NCBI RefSeq assembly: GCF_000482245.1
Contig: NZ_AWNH01000011.1
Location: 1-64,000, forward strand
From: Leptolyngbya sp. Heron Island J
Lineage (GTDB): Bacteria; Cyanobacteriota; Cyanobacteriia; Phormidesmidales; Phormidesmidaceae
Reading direction: 5' to 3'
Length of the DNA stretch: 64,000 nt
The notes beneath the pieces were generated by a model, which did no database searches, had not been told where the DNA came from, and was given only the letters and a program-made list of their open reading frames with translations. Within the stretch, counting starts at the first letter, position 1; each line of letters starts with the position of its first letter. The translations under genes and the position numbers were made by a program. Positions 15,926 to 25,843 of the stretch are shown here, piece after piece.

Positions 15926-16603
15926 ATGACCTCCCCCAACTCTCAATCAGACCCTACAGCTCAAAATCCTGACTCCACTGAAAACTCCCCCAGCCCAGAA
16001 CTGCTTGCTATCCAACAGATGATGGGAGAACTCTCTGCCCTACGGCAAGAAGTCAGTCAGCTAGCTGCACTCCCCCAGCAGGTCCGCCAGATCGAACGCC
16101 GTCTGATGGTGGTGGGCGACCTCTATCGATATGAGACATTACACGAGCAGCTAGCCAATCAACAATGGTTTGCCGCCGACAAAGAAACCGTCAGGCTAAT
16201 TGCCGATATTGCTGGAGTGTCTGACCTGGAAGATCTCAGCCCCCGTGAGATTCGCAGCTTTTCCTGTGGTGAGCTCCAGGTAATCGACCGGCTATGGACC
16301 ACCTATAGTGAAGGTCGATTTGGCTTTAGCATCCAGCTAAAAATCTATCAGGACCTCGGCGGTAGCTTAGAAAGCACCATCGGAGAAGACCTGCAGCTCA
16401 CCCAACGCTGGGGTGCGGCCCTGGGCTGGCGCGAAGGTGTTACCGATCAACAACCCGAAGGCAACCGCTGGCGCAAATGCGACGGGCTGGATTTCTCCCT
16501 TAATGCCCCTAAAGGCTGTCACCCCTCCCGCTGGTGGAACTCTCCTTATGGCTCTCGCATGACCAACTATTTTCTCAATCGTCTGATTACCTGTGAGATG
16601 TAG
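15926..16603 (+). CDS. GUN4 domain protein
   Basis: 225 residues. The first 75 are polar and then coiled-coil-like (LRQEVSQLAALPQQVRQIER). The GUN4 domain follows from about residue 75: LANQQWFAADKETVRLI, SPREIRSFSCGELQVIDRLW, TTYSEGRFGFSIQLKIYQDL, LGWREG and a C-terminal aromatic stretch. GUN4 proteins bind protoporphyrin IX and Mg-protoporphyrin; the stand-alone cyanobacterial Gun4 helps Mg-chelatase. This one is longer at the N-terminus and sits inside an efflux operon, so it is a paralogue, possibly a tetrapyrrole sensor or delivery factor for the pump (inference). No membrane segment. Confidence 0.85.
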   Translation: MTSPNSQSDPTAQNPDSTENSPSPELLAIQQMMGELSALRQEVSQLAALPQQVRQIERRLMVVGDLYRYETLHEQLANQQWFAADKETVRLIADIAGVSDLEDLSPREIRSFSCGELQVIDRLWTTYSEGRFGFSIQLKIYQDLGGSLESTIGEDLQLTQRWGAALGWREGVTDQQPEGNRWRKCDGLDFSLNAPKGCHPSRWWNSPYGSRMTNYFLNRLITCEM

Positions 16604-16676
16604 AAAAAAGATCTTTACATAATTTCGCCATAGCGGGGCAGGACGTCAGCGTGAGGCTTCGATAGTGAGGCTTCGA

Positions 16677-16714
16677 CTGAGCGGTTCGACAGTGAGCTCA
16701 GCCGAACCGCTCAG
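16677..16714. repeat. Palindrome with 12-bp arms before the pump gene
   Basis: CTGAGCGGTTCG at 16677-16688 pairs with CGAACCGCTCAG at 16703-16714 across 14 bases. A pyrimidine-rich tract (about 16755-16808) follows up to the pump start. It could attenuate transcription between the GUN4 and pump genes, or be an inserted palindromic repeat of the family at 1543 and 7875. Confidence 0.6.
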
Positions 16715-16811
16715 CCGAACGCACAAGACACCGCCCCTAGGAGATTTTTCCCGCCTTCGTTCTCCATCCTCCGTCTCTATCCTCCCCCTCTCGCCCCCTC
16801 CCCCTCTCACA

Positions 16812-19800
16812 ATGTTCGTCGAAACCTTTATCCGCCGCCCTGTCCTCACCATGGTGCTCTCCATCATCATCTTTATGGTGGGGCTGATCGTGATTCCAAC
16901 GCTGCCCGTGGAACAGTACCCTGACATCAGCCCGGTACAGGTGGTGGTCAGCGCTAACTATATTGGTGCTAGTTCGGAAGTGGTGGAAGAAACCGTAACC
17001 ACCGTGCTAGAGCGAGAGATTAATGGCGTTAACGGTATGCGCTATATGAACTCCACCAGCAGTGACGATGGTACCAGTTCCATTACTGTGACCTTTCGCC
17101 AGGGGTACAACCTGGATATTGCTGCCGTCGATGTGCTGAATCGGGTATCGATTGTCACCCCACAGCTGCCCCAGGAAGTACAGCGTACAGGGGTGACGGT
17201 GCGTAAACAATCCAGCAGTGTGGTCGTGGGCATGGCTATTTACAGCGAAGAAGAAGGGCTGTACGACGACAACTTTATTAGTAACTATGCCGACCTCTAT
17301 GTGCTGGATGCCCTGCGCCGGATTCCGGGGGTAGCCCAGATTCAGCCTTTTGGTGAGCGTCGCTATGCCATGCGCCTCTGGCTTGACCCGGTCAGGATGG
17401 CGGCTCGGGAGATTACCACTGAGGACTTAGTAGAGGTGATTCAGGAACAAAATCTGCAGGTGGGGGCAGGCAGCATTGGTCAGCCGCCGACAGAAGACGG
17501 GCTGACCTACCAGCTCACCCTGCGCACCCAGGGGCGCTTAGAGGATGTCAGCGAATTTGAAAACCTGGTGATTAAAGCTGAAGCAGACGGCAATCTGGTT
17601 TACTTTCGGGATATTGGTCGTGCAGAACTCGGGGCCGAAAGCTACGGTACTTTTGCCCGCTATCGACAACAGGGAGCCATTGGCTATCGGATTGTGCAAA
17701 CGCCAGGCACCAATGCCCTGGAAGCGGCAAACGCCGTTAAAGAAACCATGGCCAGACTGTCAGCAGACTTTCCGCCAGGGCTAACCTATGCCATTCCCTA
17801 CGACCCCACCTTATTCGTGGTGGAGTCCCGTAAGGAAGTGGTCAATACCCTGCTACAGGCGGTGGCGCTGGTGGTTTTAGTCTTGTTTTTGTTTCTGCAA
17901 AACTGGCGCGCCACAATTGTGCCTGCGGTGGTGATTCCGGTGGCGCTGATCGGCACCTTTGCCTTTATTAAGGCGTTTAATTTTTCCATCAATAGTCTCA
18001 CCCTGTTTGGTTTGATTCTGGCCACAGGCATGGTTGTAGACGATGCCATCGTCGTGGTTGAAGACATTGCTGGCAAAATTCAGGAAAAGGGAATGCGGCC
18101 TCACCTGGCAGCCATTGAAGCCATGCGGGAGCTAACGGGGGCGGTGATTGCCACCTCGCTGGTGCTGTTGGCCGTATTTATTCCAGTGGCCTTTTTCCCC
18201 GGTACGACGGGCCAACTTTATCGACAGTTTGCCCTGACCATTGCCTTTGCCATTACGATTTCCACCTTTAATGCCCTCAGTTTGACCCCGGCTCTCTCGG
18301 CGCTGTTGATTCGCTCAGGGCAACAGCCCGGTGGTTGGCCGGGACGCTTTTTTGCCTGGGTCAATCGCGGTATTGATGCCACCCGCCGGGGCTATCAGTC
18401 GAGCCTGGGACGACTGACCCGCTTAAAGACAACCGTGCTGATTTTGTTTGTGGCGGCCCTGGGTACGGCTGCCTGGCTCTATACCACGGTGCCCACGGCG
18501 TTTCTGCCAGAAGAAGATCAGGGGTATTTAATCAGCCTGATTCAGGGGCCAGAAGGGTCGTCAGTGGACTATACCAGCGACATTATTGACCAGGTGGACC
18601 AGACTTATTTGGATATTTCCGAAGTAGAAGGGACGTTTTCTTTAGGAGGGTTTGGCTTTAGCGGCAATATCCCCAATAACGGCGTCATCTTCTCTCCCCT
18701 GATTCCCTGGGGTGATCGTCCTAGAGAAAACCAGTCAGCACAGGCCGTACTCAATCAGGTTTGGCCGCAGTTTGGCCAGATTAAAGAAGCCAATGTGATT
18801 GCTTTTAATCCTCCAACAATTCAGGGTTTGGGCAGCATCAGCGGGTTTGTCTTTCAGCTACAGGACCAGGGCAATAACGATCTGCAAACGTTTTTGCAGG
18901 CTAAGGATGAACTGGTGGCTGCCGCTAATGCAGCCCCAGAACTGCAAAATGTTTTTACCACCTATACGGCCAATGCACCCCAGCTAGAGGTGGATATTGA
19001 TCGCAGTCTGGCAAAAGCCATGGGGGTGAATATCGATGAGATTCTCAATACGCTGCAGGGCTTTTTGGGCTCCCGCTATGTGAATGATTTTAATGCCTTT
19101 GGCCGGACCTATCGGGTTTACATTCAGGCCGATGCGCAATTTCGTTCTAATCCTAATGATATTGGTAATCTCTATGTCCGTTCTGAGACGGGTGAGATGA
19201 TCCCCCTGGATACCCTGGTGAGCATTTCACCCACTACAGGTCCCCAAACCATTAACCACTACAATCTATTTCGCTCGATTGAAATCAACGGTTCTCCAGC
19301 CTCCGGCTACAGTTCTGGACAAGCGATCGCAGCGATGGAACGGGTTGCCAATGAAGTCCTGCCCAACTCCATGGCCTTTGAATGGTCCGGTATTTCCCTA
19401 GAAGAACTAGAATCCGGCGGTCAGGCTCCAATTATCTTTGGTTTGGGAATTATCTTTGTCTTTTTGGTACTGGCGGCCCAGTATGAAAACTTTGTTGACC
19501 CGGTGATTATTCTGCTGGCGGTGCCGCTGGCTATGTTAGGAGCCCTGCTGGCAGTTTCTCTACGGAGTTTGCCCAACGATGTGTACTGTCAGGTGGGGCT
19601 GGTGATGCTGATCGGCTTGGCCAGTAAAAACGCCATTTTGATTGTGGAATTTGCCAATCAGCTGCGGGATGAAGGGCTATCTATTGTACGAGCTGCCGTA
19701 GAAGCATCCCAACAGCGACTGCGACCGATTATTATGACGGCTATTTCCACCCTATTGGGGATTTTCCCTCTGGTGATTGCGACAGGGGCCGGTTCCGCCA

Positions 19801-20000
19801 GCCGTCAGTCTCTGGGCACCGCCGTTTTTGGGGGCATGATTGTTTCCACGGTGTTGAGCTTGTTTGTTGTCCCTGTCCTCTATATCGTCATTGTCAGCTT
19901 TTTCTGCCGGTTTAAAGATAACTGTCGCGATCTCTCTCCGATTCCACCGGAAATGCCTGCAGAGGTCACTCCTGAAATGGCACTTTCTAGTCACAAGTAG
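16812..20000 (+). CDS. RND efflux pump, HAE1/AcrB type
   Basis: 1062 residues from ATG 16812; the frame is open 49 codons further upstream, but only this start gives the standard MFVETFIRRPVLTMVLSI N-terminus and it excludes the palindrome. Typical features are PVEQYPDISP, NGMRYMNSTSS, the proton-relay motif ATGMVVDDAIVVVEDI in transmembrane helix 4, and GLASKNAILIVEFANQLRD with the relay Lys. Twelve membrane helices are expected, with large periplasmic loops. It exports hydrophobic or amphipathic compounds with the adaptor encoded upstream. Close spacing (31 bp) to the kinase gene. Confidence 0.95.
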   Translation: MFVETFIRRPVLTMVLSIIIFMVGLIVIPTLPVEQYPDISPVQVVVSANYIGASSEVVEETVTTVLEREINGVNGMRYMNSTSSDDGTSSITVTFRQGYNLDIAAVDVLNRVSIVTPQLPQEVQRTGVTVRKQSSSVVVGMAIYSEEEGLYDDNFISNYADLYVLDALRRIPGVAQIQPFGERRYAMRLWLDPVRMAAREITTEDLVEVIQEQNLQVGAGSIGQPPTEDGLTYQLTLRTQGRLEDVSEFENLVIKAEADGNLVYFRDIGRAELGAESYGTFARYRQQGAIGYRIVQTPGTNALEAANAVKETMARLSADFPPGLTYAIPYDPTLFVVESRKEVVNTLLQAVALVVLVLFLFLQNWRATIVPAVVIPVALIGTFAFIKAFNFSINSLTLFGLILATGMVVDDAIVVVEDIAGKIQEKGMRPHLAAIEAMRELTGAVIATSLVLLAVFIPVAFFPGTTGQLYRQFALTIAFAITISTFNALSLTPALSALLIRSGQQPGGWPGRFFAWVNRGIDATRRGYQSSLGRLTRLKTTVLILFVAALGTAAWLYTTVPTAFLPEEDQGYLISLIQGPEGSSVDYTSDIIDQVDQTYLDISEVEGTFSLGGFGFSGNIPNNGVIFSPLIPWGDRPRENQSAQAVLNQVWPQFGQIKEANVIAFNPPTIQGLGSISGFVFQLQDQGNNDLQTFLQAKDELVAAANAAPELQNVFTTYTANAPQLEVDIDRSLAKAMGVNIDEILNTLQGFLGSRYVNDFNAFGRTYRVYIQADAQFRSNPNDIGNLYVRSETGEMIPLDTLVSISPTTGPQTINHYNLFRSIEINGSPASGYSSGQAIAAMERVANEVLPNSMAFEWSGISLEELESGGQAPIIFGLGIIFVFLVLAAQYENFVDPVIILLAVPLAMLGALLAVSLRSLPNDVYCQVGLVMLIGLASKNAILIVEFANQLRDEGLSIVRAAVEASQQRLRPIIMTAISTLLGIFPLVIATGAGSASRQSLGTAVFGGMIVSTVLSLFVVPVLYIVIVSFFCRFKDNCRDLSPIPPEMPAEVTPEMALSSHK

Positions 20001-20031
20001 ATGGGAAGAGTTGTAAGGGGCGACAAGATAT

Positions 20032-21456
20032 ATGTCTTCTTTGATGGGTACCAGGGTAATCGCTATGGCCGATCTACACGCAATCCTGAAGCAGGTTTCA
20101 GTCTTTTCGAAACTGCCCCCTGAACAGATTCAATGGCTCATTGCCCAAGGTCAACAAACCTGGTTAGAATCTGGAGAGATTCTTCGTCACGCCGGTGATG
20201 AGGCGGACAGTGTATTTGTCTTGCTCAACGGTCAGCTGCGGGTTTACCAAGATATGGAAAGCCATGAACTGGTGCTGGCTACCTATGAAACCCTCGATTT
20301 TTTTGGTGAACTGCCTATTTTGACTGGGGAAGAGCATTTTTGGGCCAGCGGTCGTGCGATTACTCCCTGTCATATTTTTGAGCTACCCAAAGCAGACTTT
20401 TGGCAGCTGCTGTCCCAGTGTCCCTCTGTCACCATGGGGGTGCTTAGCACTATGGCCCAGCGGATGCAGGATGTGCAAACTCTCTATAAACAACAGGAAA
20501 AACTGACGGCCCTGGGAACTCTGGCTGCAGGGCTGGCCCACGAGATGAATAATCCAGCTACAGCTGCTCTACGAAGTGCCCGAGAACTCCGGCAGCTCTT
20601 ACCTACACTAACAGCCTATGGTGTACAGTCTCCTGCCCGAACACCAAACCAACAACAACAGCTGGCTATACTGCACCAGGGGGTGATTCAGAATACGAGT
20701 TCTACAGTCCTTGATCCGCTCACCCGCAGCGATCGCGAAGATGAACTGGTGGCCTGGCTGGAGCAACATGCGATCGCAAATCCCTGGACTCTTGCTCCCG
20801 CCCTAGTTTCCGCAGGGCTCAAGCCCGAAAAACTGGACTATCTTGCTAGTCACATCCCCTCCGACACTTTGGATACTGTGCTGCAGTGGCTGACCCACTC
20901 ATTGACCAGCTTTGAATTACTCCACACGATTCACACCAGTGTCGATCGAGTGTGTGAGCTAGTAGCTGCCATTAAAGACTATTCCTTTATGGATCAGGCT
21001 CCCCTACAAACTATTGACATTCACCACGGGTTAGAAAGCACCCTGACTATTCTCACCTATCGCCTCAAACAAGCCGACATCACGATTCAGCGTCACTACG
21101 ACTGCACCCTAACCCCGATTCAAGCCTACGGCAGTGAATTAAACCAGGTTTGGACCTATCTGATTGATAATGCCATTGATATCCTTATTAACTGCCCATC
21201 TCCCACCATTGAGCTACGGACTAGCCGGGAAGGCAATCACCTGCTGGTAGAAATCTCCGATAACGGTCCCGGCATTCCCCTAGAGATTCAACCGCGAATT
21301 TTTGAACCCTTTTTCACTACCAAGGAAGTGGGTAAGGGCACCGGGTTAGGTCTGGACATGGCTTATCGTATTGTCAAAAAACACAGCGGAGACATCTATT
21401 TCAATTCATCTCCTGGAGAAACTCGTTTTTATGTGAGGCTACCCATTTCTGAGTAG
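20032..21456 (+). CDS. Histidine kinase with cNMP-binding-like sensor
   Basis: 474 residues, no membrane segment. Residues about 15-140 form a cyclic-nucleotide-binding fold: LRHAGDEADSVFVLLNGQLR, then FFGELPILTGEEHFWASGRA. The phosphate-binding cassette keeps GELP but lacks the PRTA/S arginine, so canonical cAMP binding is doubtful. The kinase has TLAAGLAHEMNNPATAALR (H box), LNQVWTYLIDNAIDI (N box), ISDNGPGIP (G1) and GKGTGLGLDMAYRIV (G2). The NNPA H-box resembles kinases that dispense with a classic DHp. A GGGGC site precedes ATG 20032; ATG 20065 is an alternative. Its partner is not the adjacent regulator, which lacks the Asp. Confidence 0.88.
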   Translation: MSSLMGTRVIAMADLHAILKQVSVFSKLPPEQIQWLIAQGQQTWLESGEILRHAGDEADSVFVLLNGQLRVYQDMESHELVLATYETLDFFGELPILTGEEHFWASGRAITPCHIFELPKADFWQLLSQCPSVTMGVLSTMAQRMQDVQTLYKQQEKLTALGTLAAGLAHEMNNPATAALRSARELRQLLPTLTAYGVQSPARTPNQQQQLAILHQGVIQNTSSTVLDPLTRSDREDELVAWLEQHAIANPWTLAPALVSAGLKPEKLDYLASHIPSDTLDTVLQWLTHSLTSFELLHTIHTSVDRVCELVAAIKDYSFMDQAPLQTIDIHHGLESTLTILTYRLKQADITIQRHYDCTLTPIQAYGSELNQVWTYLIDNAIDILINCPSPTIELRTSREGNHLLVEISDNGPGIPLEIQPRIFEPFFTTKEVGKGTGLGLDMAYRIVKKHSGDIYFNSSPGETRFYVRLPISE

Positions 21457-21480
21457 CACGCCCAACCATAAAATTTTCCC

Positions 21481-21511
21481 TTGACTTAGAGTCCACTCTA
21501 ACTCCTAACCT
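21481..21511 (+). promoter_or_regulatory. MerR-type promoter with dyad
   Basis: TTGACT at 21481-21486 and TAACCT at 21506-21511 are separated by 19 bp, the long spacing of MerR-controlled promoters. The dyad TTAGAGT-CC-ACTCTAA (21486-21501) fills the spacer. The first ATG follows immediately at 21512, so the mRNA would have little or no leader. Confidence 0.75.
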
Positions 21512-21910
21512 ATGGTTATGGAACAGGAACTCACTATCCAACAAGTCGCCCAAGCCACCGGTCTGAGCACTCACACCCTGCGCTACTACGAGCGCTGTGA
21601 CCTGATTGCCCCGATTCATCGGGCCAGCAATGGTCATCGTCGTTACTCAGCGCCAGATATTCGCTGGATACAGTTCCTCACCAAACTGCGCATGACTGGC
21701 ATGCCCATTCGTCAGATTCAGAAATATGCCACTCTACTACGCCAACAGCCCGACGCCGTCCAAGCCCGTCGAGCCCTGTTAGAAGACCATCGACAAAATG
21801 TTGTTCAGCACTTGCAGGAGCTACAGGAAAATCTCGCTGTCATTGACTGGAAAATTCAGCATTACAAAGAGATTGAAGAAAACTTGTCCAAGACTGTTGT
21901 ACCCCAATAA
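21512..21910 (+). CDS. MerR family transcriptional regulator
   Basis: 132 residues. The winged helix is [20 protein letters not shown] followed by [20 protein letters not shown], and then [21 protein letters not shown] long dimerisation helix ([20 protein letters not shown]) follows, with no Cys cluster, so it is a small-molecule or redox-type MerR rather than a metal sensor. It autoregulates from the promoter directly upstream, and that promoter also likely drives the decarboxylase-like, reductase and MATE genes. ATG 21512 or 21518 may be used. Confidence 0.93.
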   Translation: MVMEQELTIQQVAQATGLSTHTLRYYERCDLIAPIHRASNGHRRYSAPDIRWIQFLTKLRMTGMPIRQIQKYATLLRQQPDAVQARRALLEDHRQNVVQHLQELQENLAVIDWKIQHYKEIEENLSKTVVPQ

Positions 21911-21924
21911 ATCCAGAAGACACC

Positions 21925-22338
21925 ATGAATTCCATGACTCAGTCTGCCCGCTCTGAGCGTTACCAGCAGGGCTGGCAAATGCTCAAAATCATTGACGGCA
22001 AAGCCGGTGAGAACGTGATCGACAGCTTGCAGCCCATTGCTCCCGATCTGGCCCGCTACGTGATCGAATTTCCCTTTGGCGATATCTACACACGCCCCGG
22101 TCTAGACCTAAAATCTAGAGAGATCGCTACACTGGCTGCACTAACCGCATTAGGTAACGCCCAACCCCAGCTTAAAGTTCACATCCATGCCGCTCTCAAT
22201 GTCGGCTGTACTGCCCAGGAAATTGTTGAAGTTGTGATGCAAATGGCCGTTTATGCCGGATTTCCCGCCGCGCTAAATGGCATGACCGCCGTTAAACAAG
22301 TATTCGCAGAACGTAATATCCACCTGACTGGAGAATAA
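21925..22338 (+). CDS. Carboxymuconolactone decarboxylase-like (AhpD fold) protein
   Basis: 137 residues, all-helical. The family signature is visible: [20 protein letters not shown], then [20 protein letters not shown] and [18 protein letters not shown]. The proton-relay CxxC of AhpD is absent, so thiol peroxidase-type activity is unlikely; a lactone or oxidised aromatic decarboxylase-like role is possible. Such genes often sit with MerR regulators and aldo/keto reductases. It is 14 bp after merR and 4 bp before the reductase, so they are cotranscribed. Confidence 0.9.
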   Translation: MNSMTQSARSERYQQGWQMLKIIDGKAGENVIDSLQPIAPDLARYVIEFPFGDIYTRPGLDLKSREIATLAALTALGNAQPQLKVHIHAALNVGCTAQEIVEVVMQMAVYAGFPAALNGMTAVKQVFAERNIHLTGE

Positions 22339-22342
22339 ACCC

Positions 22343-23320
<978 letters not shown>

Positions 23321-23322
23321 TT

Positions 23323-24684
23323 ATGGCGCGTAACTTGACCGCAGGCCCAGTGGGTCCCCAGTTGGTAAAACTAACCCTGCCGATGGTGTGGGGTTTATTT
23401 GCCCTGATCGCGTTTAATCTAGTGGATACCTACTTTGTCGGACAGCTGGGCACTGCTCAACTAGCCGCCATGAGCTTTACCTTTCCGGTGGTGCTAACCC
23501 TGGGCAATCTGGCCTTTGGGTTAGGCGTTGGTACGACTTCGGTGATTGCGCGCGCCATCGGCGAAGGGGATATCCGTCGGGTGCAACGATTTACCACCAA
23601 CAGCCTTACCCTGGCCTTAACAGCAGTGTTTCTCTTTGCCAGTATCGGATTGTTTACCATCGATCCGCTGTTTAAGGCGCTGGGGGCAGGACCCGATATT
23701 CTGCCTTTTATCCGTGAGTATATGCAGATTTGGTACTTTGGCATTGTCTTTTTGGTAGTGCCGATGGTGGGTAATAGCGCCATTCGCGGCGCGGGCAATA
23801 CCCTAACGCCCAGTATCATCATGACGGTGGCAGCGGGCACCAATATTCTGTTAGATCCGCTACTGATCAATGGGGCCTTAGGGTTTCCCCGATTAGAGCT
23901 ACAGGGAGCCGCTCTGGCCACCGTGATCGCCCGAGCTGTCTCACTGGTAGCGGCTTTGCTGGTGTTACGCTTCAAAGAGAATCTGCTATCCACCCAAATC
24001 CCTGACATTCGGGAGACCCTCTGGTGTTGGCGCGATATTTTGACAGTGGGGTTACCGGCAGCGGCAGCGAGTATGATCACTCCGATTTCAATTGGGGTGA
24101 TCACGAGCTTTCTGGCCAGCCACGGAGCCACTGCGGTAGCGGCATTTGGGTTGGCATCCAGGGTGGAGTCGTTAGCCTTGATTGCCGTGATGGCGCTGGC
24201 TGCCAGCATGGGACCGTTTGTTGGCCAGAACTGGGGGGCGCAACAAATCGGTCGGGTGCGACAGGCACTGAGTCAGGGATATCGCTTTTGCTTTGGTTGG
24301 GGGTTGTTGATGGCGGTGTTGCTGGGGTTAGGGGCGCAATCCCTGGCGGCTATTTTTAACCCCGATCCAATGGTGATTGCGATCGCATCGCGATATCTGT
24401 GGCTGGTTCCCGTCAGCTATGGGGCCGCAGGCATACTGCAGGTCACCAGTTCTGCCTTTAATGCCATGGGTAAACCTATGCCGTCAATTATTATCACGGC
24501 CACCCATATGGTCGGGTGCTATATTCCTCTGGCTTATCTGGGGGGGCGCATTGCTGGGCCGACGGGCATTTTTGTGGCCGCTGCGATCGCAAATCTCTGC
24601 GTCGGTTTTGGAGCTTATGGCTGGAGTCGAAAAACCTGTTTGCAGCAAATGAAAACGGTCTCAGCCGAGGCGGTTAGATCTTAG
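23323..24684 (+). CDS. MATE family efflux transporter
   Basis: 453 residues with about 12 membrane segments. The N-terminus is LVKLTLPMVWGLFALIAFNL with VDTYFVGQLGTAQLAAMSF, and the second half repeats as ASRVESLALIAVMALAASM with GPFVGQNWGA, the MATE signatures. It exchanges cationic drugs or metabolites for Na+ or H+. It is last in the MerR unit. Its 3' end overlaps the convergent glycosyltransferase by 11 bp, so the two transcripts terminate into one another. Confidence 0.94.
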   Translation: MARNLTAGPVGPQLVKLTLPMVWGLFALIAFNLVDTYFVGQLGTAQLAAMSFTFPVVLTLGNLAFGLGVGTTSVIARAIGEGDIRRVQRFTTNSLTLALTAVFLFASIGLFTIDPLFKALGAGPDILPFIREYMQIWYFGIVFLVVPMVGNSAIRGAGNTLTPSIIMTVAAGTNILLDPLLINGALGFPRLELQGAALATVIARAVSLVAALLVLRFKENLLSTQIPDIRETLWCWRDILTVGLPAAAASMITPISIGVITSFLASHGATAVAAFGLASRVESLALIAVMALAASMGPFVGQNWGAQQIGRVRQALSQGYRFCFGWGLLMAVLLGLGAQSLAAIFNPDPMVIAIASRYLWLVPVSYGAAGILQVTSSAFNAMGKPMPSIIITATHMVGCYIPLAYLGGRIAGPTGIFVAAAIANLCVGFGAYGWSRKTCLQQMKTVSAEAVRS

Positions 24685-25843
24685 CCGTGACTGATCTATT
24701 TGCTATTCCTTGCAGTAACTGGGCAATTTTCAAATTTGTAGCATCTAAATTAAACCGTTCTTGAGCCAGGGTTTGTGCTTTTTGCACCATCCTTTGTGAT
24801 TGGCTCGCTTCACCCTGGCAAGTCTTGATGATCTCGGCTAGTTTTTTAGCATCTCCTGGGGGCGTTAGCCAGCCTGTCTGACCATGGTCAATCAGCTCCA
24901 TGGCCCCGCCAGCTGCTGCTGCTACCACTGGCGTGCCACACAACATCGCTTCCACAATGACACGACCAAAGGGTTCAGGTGCGATGGATGTGTGGGCCAC
25001 TAAATCACAGGTCGCCATCAGTTGAGGAATATCTGAGCGAAACCCGAGAAATTTAACGCGATGCTCTAGATTTAGGGTTTGAATCTGTTGATGCAGCTGT
25101 TGGACATAGTCTTGCTCACCAAATAAGGCATCCCCAACCAAAACAGCGATTACATTCTCCGGACAATATTGTAGTGCTTCAATCAACACGTGCTGCCCTT
25201 TCCATGGCGACAGCCGACTAAACTGTCCGACCAAAAAAGTCGATGATGTGGGCTCAGCCAGTAGCCCAGGCCGCAGCTGCTCGCGAGCATCGGCACAGTT
25301 GCTATAGGTCTTTAGAGAAAAGCCGTTGTACACAACATGGACTCGCTCCGCCTGGCCACCGGCTTGAATAAAAGCATCCCGACTGGCTTGGGAGTTGGCA
25401 ATCACCAAAGCAGCCCGATTTGCCAGGGTGGTAATGATCCGACGATTTAGAGGACTAAAGTGGTCTGGAGAGACAATATCGTGGAGGTGATACACCAGGG
25501 GGCGACGGCTCAGTATGCTGGCCAGCGCCCCCACAACCAAAGCCTTTTGGGTATTGGCATAAATCAGATCATAGTGCCGACTGAGTTTAGCGACCTGAGT
25601 CACTAAGGGAATTAGCCGGTTTAGATTGTTTAACCCGGCCAGTAAACCACTGTCTTTTTGTACCTGCAGGGGCTGGTCTGCCAACACTTTAACGGGAATA
25701 TCGACCTGGCGTAAATACTCTGGAAATGTACCTTCTGTAAACACCCCTACCAGGCTAGTTGACTGAAACGGCTGTGCGATATCCGCCAAACACAGTTCAG
25801 CTCCTCCCAGCTTACCGCTCTGGTCTAGAAACAGAATTTTCAT
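24674..25843 (-). CDS. Glycosyltransferase family 4
   Basis: 389 residues of the GT-B fold. N-terminal FLDQSGKLGGAELCLADIA is the acceptor-side glycine-rich start, and the donor site is PEPFGRVIVEAMLCGTPVVA. It transfers a sugar from a nucleotide sugar during repeat-unit synthesis. It overlaps the upstream acyltransferase gene by 4 bp, so they are translationally coupled. The 3' end overlaps the MATE gene on the other strand. Confidence 0.92.
   Translation of the reverse strand: MKILFLDQSGKLGGAELCLADIAQPFQSTSLVGVFTEGTFPEYLRQVDIPVKVLADQPLQVQKDSGLLAGLNNLNRLIPLVTQVAKLSRHYDLIYANTQKALVVGALASILSRRPLVYHLHDIVSPDHFSPLNRRIITTLANRAALVIANSQASRDAFIQAGGQAERVHVVYNGFSLKTYSNCADAREQLRPGLLAEPTSSTFLVGQFSRLSPWKGQHVLIEALQYCPENVIAVLVGDALFGEQDYVQQLHQQIQTLNLEHRVKFLGFRSDIPQLMATCDLVAHTSIAPEPFGRVIVEAMLCGTPVVAAAAGGAMELIDHGQTGWLTPPGDAKKLAEIIKTCQGEASQSQRMVQKAQTLAQERFNLDATNLKIAQLLQGIANRSVTAKI

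Noticed and set aside
16665-16811. Longer start of the RND pump at 16665
   Set aside because: The extra 49 codons run through the palindrome and pyrimidine tract and are absent from the family; the pump starts at ATG 16812.
23457-24209. 250-codon open frame opposite the MATE gene
   Set aside because: It is the reverse of a well-conserved membrane protein and reads as a Lys/Arg/Ala-rich low-complexity product typical of such shadows.
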